From: Taiwanofungus camphoratus
Lineage: Eukaryota; Basidiomycota; Agaricomycetes; Polyporales; Taiwanofungaceae
Length of the DNA stretch: 64,000 nt
Direction: 5' to 3'
Assembly (NCBI GenBank): GCA_003999685.1
Contig: CP021223.1
Span: forward strand, 558,001 to 622,000
Position numbers and translations under genes: made by a program. A model generated the notes under the pieces. That model had not been told where the DNA came from. It searched no databases and saw only the letters and a list, made by a program, of their open reading frames with translations. Shown in pieces: positions 35,537 through 43,784 of this stretch. Every line of letters begins with the position of its first letter. Position 1 is the first letter of the stretch.

Positions 35537-36766
35537 ATGGAGACTGAAGGAACAGGAAAAACATCCCCTTCCACCCCGGAAACACCCCGTGGCTTGAGCT
35601 CTTTCCGATCAGGAATAGGGGAATCAGGGCCACCGCCTGACGATGGGCTGGGGGAGGAAGGCCCCCTCGAAGGAGGACCACCTTATGACGAGAGTGGAGG
35701 ACCCCCAGGAGGACCACCTGGTGGAGGAGGACCACCTGGCGGAGGAGGAACACCTGGCGGAGGAGTGCCCGGTGGAGGAGGACTACCCGGTAGAGGAGGA
35801 CCACCTGGGGGAGGAGGACCCCCTGGGGGAGGACCCCCTGGAGGGGGGCAGCCATCTGGAGGAACGCCCCTCCCACAGGGAGCTGCAAGGGTACCGGACC
35901 GAAAAGAGCCAGAAATTACTAAGTTCTCTGGAAAGCGAGAGGATGCCCGACACTTCCTCATCCAATTTGCCCGAAGATTTGACACCGAGCGATGGGCCTC
36001 TGCTTCCGAACGAGAAAAGGTCGGCAATTTCCTTGGCCACCTCGAAGGCCATGCTGGTGCCTGGGCCGATACTCTCACCGAAAAGGCACTCGAACCCCAC
36101 CCCCTCATCCGAGGGGTGAGCCGGGGGTACGGCACTTTCAGGAATGTCGCTCTCGAGTTCATCAAAAGGTTCGGGGTAATAGAGGAGGAGGTCTCTGCAG
36201 CCATCGAACTACGGAACTTGGTCTACACCTACGACAAACCCATTGCCGATTTCAACGAGGAGTTCGACCGACTGGCCCGCAGGGCAGAAATCACCGAAGA
36301 AAGTGCCCTTATGGCCTGGTATCGAGAAAAACTACCCAGCACCATGCGAGTCCGAATCATGGAACGAGATGTAGCCCCCACAACCCTAGAAGGATGGAAG
36401 GAAGCTGCTGCCCAACGGGACCGGGCCTATCGAAACAACAAGGCCATCGATGCCGCTCAAAGAACTTCGAAAACCCCTCCACGAGTCGCAGCAAGGGCAT
36501 TTGACAGTGGGAAGCCAGACCATCAGCGCTTGCAAGACCGAAGGACGGGCTCCTGCTACAAATGCCACAATAAGGGGCACCTGGCCAAAGACTGCCCAGA
36601 GCGAACCTCAGGGCGGGGAACAGGACCCCCAAACCGAAGGGCCAGCATGAAAGATGAAAACGAGGCGGATGATGAAGCCTCTGAGCAGGAGGAGCAGGGG
36701 CAAGAAACGAAAGGAGTAAGATTCCCCCACTTCTCTCAGCACCACGACTTTGTGGATTTTCTGTAA
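35537..36766 (+). CDS. gag: Gag polyprotein of the chromovirus
   Basis: 409 codons from the first ATG; the frame is open upstream to about 35190. Residues about 30-110 are a Gly/Pro repeat region of GGPPGG/GGG(T/V/L)PG units. A Ty3-type capsid domain follows (ITKFSGKREDARHFLIQF to AAAQRDRAYRNN). A CCHC zinc knuckle, CYKCHNKGHLAKDC, lies near residue 340, before an acidic tail. It forms virus-like particles and packages element RNA by family analogy. The stop TAA (36764-36766) lies inside the upstream open part of the pol frame. Confidence 0.9.
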   Translation: METEGTGKTSPSTPETPRGLSSFRSGIGESGPPPDDGLGEEGPLEGGPPYDESGGPPGGPPGGGGPPGGGGTPGGGVPGGGGLPGRGGPPGGGGPPGGGPPGGGQPSGGTPLPQGAARVPDRKEPEITKFSGKREDARHFLIQFARRFDTERWASASEREKVGNFLGHLEGHAGAWADTLTEKALEPHPLIRGVSRGYGTFRNVALEFIKRFGVIEEEVSAAIELRNLVYTYDKPIADFNEEFDRLARRAEITEESALMAWYREKLPSTMRVRIMERDVAPTTLEGWKEAAAQRDRAYRNNKAIDAAQRTSKTPPRVAARAFDSGKPDHQRLQDRRTGSCYKCHNKGHLAKDCPERTSGRGTGPPNRRASMKDENEADDEASEQEEQGQETKGVRFPHFSQHHDFVDFL

Positions 36767-36777
36767 GGCGACCCGAC

Positions 36778-39700
36778 GTGACGCACGAGTCGCCTAAACT
36801 CTCTGTACGAAATGTAATTACCGGAACGCGCAAGCGCAATACACTTTATCTACCGGGTTACATCGTCGTAGGAGAGAAAGCCGTCGCTGCATGCCCCTTA
36901 TTGGATAGTGGGGCTGACGCCAACCTAATTCACCCCGACTTTGTAAGGAAGTGGGGACTCCCCACTCGACCGCTTCCCAGGACAGTAACCTCAACCACCA
37001 TTGATGGCTCTACAAACAAAGGGGGACCGATTACCCACAGAGTCGAAGGGAGCATACGATTAGAGGGGAATGACATCCCAACCAACTTTTATGTCTCAAA
37101 CATTGGAACGCTCGATGTAGTACTCGGCAACCCCTGGCTCGCACAAGTCAACCCACGCATCGACTGGGTAGAAGGAACGCTCGAGATTGACCAAGCTCGA
37201 CTCACAGAATGGCAAGGATACTATGCCTGGATCATGAGCCAACCCACGACAGACGGAATTCCCCTGTGTCGAGCTTCCATTCATGAAGACGATGAGGAGC
37301 TTTCGGACATAATGTGTGCTTACACACAAGGAGAAGGGGTTCTGGGGATCTTCCAACAGAAAGGGCAGCCGCTCATACGTGAAGATGGGCTACTGCAGGC
37401 CCTAAAGCCCACACAACTAGGGCTCAATCGACTAACACGCTTCTCTGACTCCCCACGTATGGTATGGGATGTCCCAGAGCTCACGGAATTGGTGATCCCC
37501 AAGGACCCACCCCCATCCGTAGAAGACCTTGTCCCAGAATACCTGTGGGACTATAAACGGTTGTTCGAAAAGGAGGCTGCCAACCGGTTCCCAGAATCCA
37601 AGCCCTGGGACCATGCCATCGAATTAAGGCCAGACTTTGTCCCCAGAAAATGCGCCGTAATTCCTTTGTCTCCAAATGAACAGGCAGCGATGGACAAATT
37701 TTTGGAAGAAAACCTGGCCAAGGGCTATCTCCGAGAATCGAACTCACCAATGGCGTCACCAGCCTTTTTTGTCAAAAAAAAGGATGGTACCTTGCGCCCG
37801 TGCCAGGACTACCGATACCTGAACAAGGGCACGATCAAAGATGCCTACCCCTTACCCCTCATAGGAGAGCTAATCGACAGGCTCCAAAGGGCCACTGTGT
37901 TCACTAAATTAGACCTCCGAAACGGGTACAACAACGTCCGGATCAGAGAGGGCGATCAATGGAAAGGAGCATTCATGGTCAAACATGGGAATCAGGACAA
38001 GATCGTCGAACCCACTGTCATGTTCTTTGGGATGTGCAACTCGCCGGCCACGTTTCAGCGAATGATGAATGACGCGTTCCAGGACATGCTGGCCGAGGGG
38101 TGGATCGCGATCTATATGGACGACATCCTCATTTTCTCCGACAATATGGAAGCCCACCGAGAACGAACCAGACGCGTCCTACAACGGCTGCAGGAATGGG
38201 ATCTATTTGTAAAGCCAGAGAAATGCGCGTTCGATGTCGTCGAAGTTGACTTCTTGGGAATGACCATCTCACCTGGACAGGTGCACATGGACAAGGACAA
38301 ACTGGCAGGAATCGCAGATTGGCCCATTCCTACTAGGGTCAAGGATGTGGAACGATTCATGGGTCTCGCCAACTACTACCGACGCTTCATCCACAACTTC
38401 TCCCACATCGCTCACCCCTTGAATGTCATCAAGAAGAAACGCGCGGAGTGGAACTGGACCAAAGCCTGCCAGGAGGCCTTTGACGAGCTCAAACGGTGTT
38501 TCCAGAGCATGCCTATCCTTCGCATGCCCGACCCGTCCAAACCATTCACCATTGAGGCCGACGCCTCTCTGATAGCCACTGGTGCAGTGCTTCAACAACT
38601 TGATGAAGAAGGGTGGCTACACCCTATAGCTTTCCTCTCGAAGAGCCTGAAAGAAGCGGAGCGGAATTATCAAGTATATGACAGAGAGCTGCTGGCCATT
38701 GTCCGAGCACTTGAGGAATGGCGCCACCACCTTGAGGGAAGTGGACATCCGGTCACGGTGATCACCGACCACAAGAACCTCACCTATTTCCGAGAAGCAC
38801 AACGACTCAACCGACGCCAGGCCCGATGGCAGTTATTCCTGTCACAATTTGACCTGCAACTATTAAACAAAAAAGGCAGTCGACTCATAGTCGCCGATGC
38901 ACTCTCCCGGCGACCTGACCACCCAGGAGGGAAACATGACAACGAAGATGTCATCCTGTTACCAACAGACCTCTTTGTCAACGCCACCAACACTGCAATC
39001 ATCGAAAAGATACGTGAATGTCGTACCCGTGACAGGATGGTCATCGAGACGATTGACGCTTTAAAACGGGGGAAGGTACCGCCATTCAAGGGCACAGGCT
39101 TTGCGCACACAAAGCTGGCAGACTGGGACATTCAGGAGGGACTAATTTTATACAAAAACAGAGTTTACGTACCCCCTGATGATGATCTGCGCCGAGAAGT
39201 CATTCAACTCTGTCATGACACACCAGCAATGGCACACCCAGGGGCACAAGGTACAATGGCCATCGCCCGAAGGGACTGGTTCTGGCATGGAATGTCTTCA
39301 TTCATCGAGAAATATGTTGAGGGGTGCGCCAAATGCCAGGAGAGCAAGATCAACACACACCCAACGAAACCCCCCCTGATGGCCATCCCCACAGAGCCGA
39401 ACTCAAGGCCATTCTCGCACATATCAGTAGACTTCATCACTGACCTACCAGAGTCACAGGGCTTCAATGCGCTCATGGTAGTGGTTGACAGAGAACTCAC
39501 CAAGGGCATTGTGCTCATACCCTGCACCAAGAACATAGATGCGGTAGGGACGGCAGAGGCCCTACACCTCAATTTATACAGGCGATATGGCCTACCTGAC
39601 CGGATGATATCCGACCGAGGACCACAGTTCGCAGCGGCTGCATTTCGAGAATGGTGTAAGCTGACAGGAGTCAAGGCGGCAATGTCCACTGCCTACCACC

Positions 39701-40896
39701 CCCAATCAGATGGGAGTACAGAACGGGTCAACCAGGAACTGGAGGCGGCCTGGAGAATCCTATGCGCAAATGACCCCCACACCTGGGTCAAACACATCCC
39801 CGAGTTCGAATTCGCACACAACCAGGTGCCGCATGCTGGAAGGAAGGAATCGCCATTCAAGCTCACCATGGGGTACGACCCGAAGGCCATCGGATCTCCA
39901 CGACCCTCCGACAAATACCCCACGCTCCAAGACCGCCTGACCCAGATCTCCGAATCCCGCAAAGAGGCTCTTGCAGCGCAAGAGCTAGCCCAGAAGCTGA
40001 TGGAGGAACGAACCCCTTTTCCCTGGAAACCTTTCCAGGAAGGCGACAAGGTTTGGCTAGAAGCCACGAACCTCCGGCTAAGGACAATAAGTCGGAAATT
40101 TGACCCAAAGCGGCTTGGACCCTTCAAGATCACGGAAGTCAAGGGGCCACTGACGTACAAGCTACAGCTCCCGAGAACCTGGAAGATTCACCCGGTGTTC
40201 CATGCATCGCTGCTCACCCCATACAGGGAAACAGCGGAACACGGACCCAACTTTCTGAAACCACCACCTGATCTGGTCGAGGGGGAAGAAGAGTACGAAG
40301 TCGAGGCCCTCCGCGGGCATCGTGCCCGACGTGGGAAATGGGAGTTTCTCATCAAATGGAAGGGATGGCCGGTCTCTGCCAGCACCTGGCAGAAGGAAGA
40401 TGATCTACGGCATTCCCCTGACCTGCTGAGGCGTTATAAGAAGGCAAACCACCTAGGCATCAATCCAGTCGACAACCGTTCAACTGCCCTGCAAGGAGCC
40501 ATTCCGCAGCACTTCAAAGCCGCCTCCCACCATGTCCCATCGAACCAACGCCGCCCGAGCCCGCCTTGCCGCCTCCATCCTCACTGCAGGGAATGCCCGC
40601 ACACTGAATCCCTTTCTTCGGGGACCGCAGAACCTCCCCAACTTCACCGAGGGGATTGTCGTCCCCCTACCTCGCCAAGCAACATCTGGCCTCGCCGCCG
40701 ACTTTCTGACCCCCGCCGACCGTCTCGGATGGGTGCTGGCCAACGAACGACTACGCCCGGCGGTGGACACCGCCCTCGTTGTCTGGCCCGATCTTGCGGC
40801 CCAGGTTGCCATTTTTCGACATCAGGCCGAGGTCGTCTTACACCTCGATCAGGTAATAAGGGGGTACAGAGGGGAGAGGGAGAAGGGAGAGCATGA
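36778..40896 (+). CDS. pol: Pol polyprotein (PR-RT-RNase H-IN-chromodomain)
   Basis: 1372 codons in the -1 frame relative to gag. The position given is a GTG; no ATG is near, and the frame is open from about 36675, overlapping gag by about 90 nt. Domains: aspartic protease LLDSGADANLI (about residue 43); reverse transcriptase with YMDDILIF (about 446); RNase H (IEADASLIATGAVL; DRELLAIVRAL); integrase HHCC zinc module and D,D-35-E core (VDFITDLP; SDRGPQFAAAAF; TERVNQELE); C-terminal chromodomain (WEFLIKWKGW, about 1185). The last about 140 residues beyond the chromodomain are probably a by-product of overlapping ORF3. Expression likely needs a -1 frameshift or reinitiation. Confidence 0.95.
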   Translation: MTHESPKLSVRNVITGTRKRNTLYLPGYIVVGEKAVAACPLLDSGADANLIHPDFVRKWGLPTRPLPRTVTSTTIDGSTNKGGPITHRVEGSIRLEGNDIPTNFYVSNIGTLDVVLGNPWLAQVNPRIDWVEGTLEIDQARLTEWQGYYAWIMSQPTTDGIPLCRASIHEDDEELSDIMCAYTQGEGVLGIFQQKGQPLIREDGLLQALKPTQLGLNRLTRFSDSPRMVWDVPELTELVIPKDPPPSVEDLVPEYLWDYKRLFEKEAANRFPESKPWDHAIELRPDFVPRKCAVIPLSPNEQAAMDKFLEENLAKGYLRESNSPMASPAFFVKKKDGTLRPCQDYRYLNKGTIKDAYPLPLIGELIDRLQRATVFTKLDLRNGYNNVRIREGDQWKGAFMVKHGNQDKIVEPTVMFFGMCNSPATFQRMMNDAFQDMLAEGWIAIYMDDILIFSDNMEAHRERTRRVLQRLQEWDLFVKPEKCAFDVVEVDFLGMTISPGQVHMDKDKLAGIADWPIPTRVKDVERFMGLANYYRRFIHNFSHIAHPLNVIKKKRAEWNWTKACQEAFDELKRCFQSMPILRMPDPSKPFTIEADASLIATGAVLQQLDEEGWLHPIAFLSKSLKEAERNYQVYDRELLAIVRALEEWRHHLEGSGHPVTVITDHKNLTYFREAQRLNRRQARWQLFLSQFDLQLLNKKGSRLIVADALSRRPDHPGGKHDNEDVILLPTDLFVNATNTAIIEKIRECRTRDRMVIETIDALKRGKVPPFKGTGFAHTKLADWDIQEGLILYKNRVYVPPDDDLRREVIQLCHDTPAMAHPGAQGTMAIARRDWFWHGMSSFIEKYVEGCAKCQESKINTHPTKPPLMAIPTEPNSRPFSHISVDFITDLPESQGFNALMVVVDRELTKGIVLIPCTKNIDAVGTAEALHLNLYRRYGLPDRMISDRGPQFAAAAFREWCKLTGVKAAMSTAYHPQSDGSTERVNQELEAAWRILCANDPHTWVKHIPEFEFAHNQVPHAGRKESPFKLTMGYDPKAIGSPRPSDKYPTLQDRLTQISESRKEALAAQELAQKLMEERTPFPWKPFQEGDKVWLEATNLRLRTISRKFDPKRLGPFKITEVKGPLTYKLQLPRTWKIHPVFHASLLTPYRETAEHGPNFLKPPPDLVEGEEEYEVEALRGHRARRGKWEFLIKWKGWPVSASTWQKEDDLRHSPDLLRRYKKANHLGINPVDNRSTALQGAIPQHFKAASHHVPSNQRRPSPPCRLHPHCRECPHTESLSSGTAEPPQLHRGDCRPPTSPSNIWPRRRLSDPRRPSRMGAGQRTTTPGGGHRPRCLARSCGPGCHFSTSGRGRLTPRSGNKGVQRGEGEGRA

Positions 40897-41338
40897 CGAA
40901 GCCAAATGGTGGGCCAGCCCCATCCGGGAAATTGGTATATCGTACTGGCAGGCCTGTAATGCTACGCGCTCCCATCTGAATTTCCTCCTTCGCACCGACG
41001 TCGTCTCCGCCCTCGAGCATCTCCTACCACCCTCCTCCGTCATCACACGCCCAACCCCCTCCACGCAGGACGAGTGGACAGTTTGTCTCCACCCCGAGTG
41101 CCGCCCCCTGGACCGATGGGCTGGGGCCTGTGAATTCTGCATGGGCCTCGATCACGTTGCTGCTGATTGCATCCACCGGCCACGACTGGGGGAGCCGGCT
41201 GTCGAGCCCTTCGTCCCGCCTCGCTGTCTGGATTGTTTCGCTGACGATCACGACACCGACCAATGCCCCAAGGCAGGGGCTGCCTGGTCGGAAATCAGTG
41301 GGTCGAAGCAGCCTGACGAGGAAGCTACCAGGTCATGA
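40532..41338 (+). CDS. Third ORF of the chromovirus with two CCHC knuckles
   Basis: 268 codons with a good start context (CACCATGTCC), in a different frame from pol and overlapping its last 365 nt. The start MSHRTNAARARLAAS is basic. Two zinc knuckles of the CX2CX4HX4C type lie at CEFCMGLDHVAADC and CLDCFADDHDTDQC, so a nucleic-acid-binding role is plausible. An extra Cys/His cluster (CLHPEC) precedes them. It occupies the env position but has no signal peptide or membrane segment. The codons are uninterrupted, consistent with recent selection. Comparable ORFs occur in basidiomycete elements to my recollection, without known function. Confidence 0.75.
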   Translation: MSHRTNAARARLAASILTAGNARTLNPFLRGPQNLPNFTEGIVVPLPRQATSGLAADFLTPADRLGWVLANERLRPAVDTALVVWPDLAAQVAIFRHQAEVVLHLDQVIRGYRGEREKGEHDEAKWWASPIREIGISYWQACNATRSHLNFLLRTDVVSALEHLLPPSSVITRPTPSTQDEWTVCLHPECRPLDRWAGACEFCMGLDHVAADCIHRPRLGEPAVEPFVPPRCLDCFADDHDTDQCPKAGAAWSEISGSKQPDEEATRS

Positions 41339-41361
41339 AGGTAGGTGTCGGGGCGACACCT

Positions 41362-41379
41362 GAGAGGAGACGGGGGTAG
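41362..41379 (+). other. Polypurine tract
   Basis: A purine run (GAGAGGAGACGGGGGTAG, two pyrimidines) directly before the right LTR, the expected plus-strand primer site. Confidence 0.8.
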
Positions 41380-41879
41380 TGTTACTGTCGGATAGGACCA
41401 GAGACGTGTTCGTTTTTTCTTTCCCTTTGTTTGTCACACCATGGACGCGCGGCATCCCTTCCACACCTTATTTACCCAGATTGACTGACGGGCCGACCGT
41501 CCCCGCTTACGCCATGGTAGTTATGTACTTTCGGGCCGCTGACTCCTCTCACCTTATGCGGTCTCTGGGGGGCTGCTAGTATACCTGGGGGCTGATGGTG
41601 GCAGTATAAAGGGGAGTCCCACTGTTGGAGGTTCCCCTAGTCGTATTCTCTTCGTTCATCCTTCCTAAAGTGTACTACGCATTAGTACCAATACACGCTA
41701 GTCTTCACACATCTCCTTGCACCGCAAGAAGCCCGTGAAAGACTATCGCGACTACATAGGGCTTGTAGTTGAAGACTACCGAGGATCGTGACTTGTCGTC
41801 ACCGTCGCTCCTCTTCGACCCTTCGCTGCACACTGCTCCAAGCTTCTGCAGCATTATCAGGGTGAACCCCCCGGTAACA
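41380..41879 (+). repeat. Right LTR
   Basis: 500 bp, identical to the left LTR except for two transitions. TATA box copy at 41605-41612. Confidence 0.95.
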
Positions 41880-41884
41880 GAGGA
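41880..41884 (+). repeat. Target-site duplication, right copy
   Basis: GAGGA, matching 34137-34141. Confidence 0.9.
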
Positions 41885-42170
41885 GAGCTTTGTGTGTGTC
41901 CTGTAAAACACTTAATCAACAATATGAAATTGGACATCAGATTAGCACTGACTTTGACTTGAGCCACTGCTTTCAACTGTGGTAGATGTACCCACGTCAT
42001 GTACTGAACAACTTTTTGCAAGAGACAGGTCTCTATAAGTGGAACATTGAAAACCAACAGATGTATTTGAAGCTGTTGAAACAAGAGCCTCTGTGACTCT
42101 TTCACCAATGACAGAAACCAAAGCTGGATTATTGACTAGCACAAGAGTAAATTTGAGAAAATTCATTATG
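41885..42170 (-). pseudogene. Unidentified relic coding segment, 5' side of the LTR insertion
   Basis: Minus-strand frame with LLFQQLQIHLLVFNVPLIET and VSANLMSNFILLIKCFTGHT, leading to QSSP at the insertion point and continuing in frame as LAIVCASWQCKHQQ on the other side (34136 downward). No family recognised. Upstream minus frames at 42250-42730 may be more of the same gene. Confidence 0.5.
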
Positions 42171-43784
42171 ACTCACTGCAGATAAAATACTTGTGCACTG
42201 GTAAGCCAACTTTGATATAAAAGTGCTCAAGAATAACTGTGAAAAAGGGTCATCTACAATTGAAGCTGATGAAAAAATAAACCATGCTCACTGAAATATT
42301 TACATTGGCTTTTGGTATAGGATGCAGCCCATTGACCAGCCAAGTGGCCATTTTGTACACAGAAAATCCTAGACTCAACAAAAGAGCCTTGCACTGGCAC
42401 TTGTGAAGAATATAGACAGCCAGGTCCCAAAATATCATGAATGATACAATAAGTGATGAGTTCATCAGATGAACTCTCATCCCATCATCATTCACAGGCC
42501 TAGAAAATCCATGTATTCTGAGAATATGCACTTAGCAAAGGGACAACAGACTTACCAGAACCAGGCTTGAAGCTTGTGGTTGCAAAATTCAAGCACAATA
42601 TTGCATGTGCAGTTGATGTGATGGGTCTAAGGAAGATGATTGTAAGGATCATCAACCTTTTGTCAGACCAGAGTGTTTGAAAAAATAGATAAAAAGAGTT
42701 CAGACATGAAATGAACATGATTTTAAGCAAATGAGTGAAGAAAATGAGAAAAGAAAGTATGTGAATATACCAGAGAGACAGGCATCATTTAAAGCATGAA
42801 TTAACATTAGACCAGAGGAGCTTAGCACATATGAGAGCAGGTAGACAACAAGTCTGTCATATGGAAGGATATGCTGACACCCTCAGATTGAGGACTAGAG
42901 TGAGTGAAAGCATTAGTGGTAAATGTGTGGGAGATGTGCAAGGTCAAAAGACCACTTGCTTGCTGCAAACACCTGCAGCCTGTGCAGGAGACTGAAAGAC
43001 ATCCAAAACATGGATATGGCAAGATGCTCTATCGACACTCTCATGCTTTTATCATCTCATCATTGTCTGATACTCATCATCTACAAGCACACTGCTGTCC
43101 TTATATCATCTACTATTTACCAGCTATCAGCTATCAACCATTATAGCATCTTTTAATATCCATGAATGAAATTTGTGCAACTAGTATGCCTGCTCATCTT
43201 TACAATTAATTTTGTTCATCTGACCACATTATTTTGTTCAGTGTGACTGTCACAGATACTTGTGAGGCTCAAGCTACCATCATAGTGGACTAAGCCCCTC
43301 AATGTTTCAGGCATAAGCATCAGTTTCAGCTATAAATTCAAGCCTTTCAAAAGGCTTGTAGTGTATGTGGGTCCTGAGAAAAGACTGTAAAGATTGAAAA
43401 TAATGATGAGAGCAACAGAAACTAGCAATGGCTACTTAAGCTGGCCATGTAAGCTGATTCAAATTTGAGAGTGATGTCATCTCACATTGACTGTCAAACA
43501 GTGATTTTTTTCCATCTGACTCACTCAAAATCCAGCACATCTGAAAGCATCACTTTGCTTGCAGTGAGAAAGGTGATGTGTTGATGTTTTCAGCTGAAGA
43601 CATCATAAAAAAACACCTTAATCAATTTGAGGTCTTAAGTGAGTGTACTTGGATATTTTGTATCTGAATTTCCTTGCCAATATCTTTTAGAGCAAGGCCA
43701 GGGCTTCACCATCAAATTGTATACTGTCTTTAAACTATTTTCCTTTATAAGTACAAATTGATGTCTAATGTGAATTGAAATTAA

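Larger units (their letters stand above)
34142..41879 (+). mobile_element. Ty3/gypsy chromovirus LTR retrotransposon, full length, young
   Basis: 7738-bp element with 500-bp LTRs, 5-bp target duplication GAGGA, gag, a pol with protease-RT-RNase H-integrase-chromodomain order and a third ORF. LTR ends are TGTTAC/GTAACA. The LTRs differ at two sites (34430/41668 region T versus C, and 34592/41830 region C versus T), so insertion is recent. A polypurine tract abuts the right LTR. No TGG-type primer-binding site sits immediately after the left LTR; the first TGG is about 35 bp inside, so priming may be unusual. The main frames look intact. Confidence 0.95.

Noticed and set aside
40532-41338. Envelope gene of an errantivirus-like element
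   Set aside because: ORF3 has zinc knuckles but no signal peptide, fusion peptide or membrane anchor.
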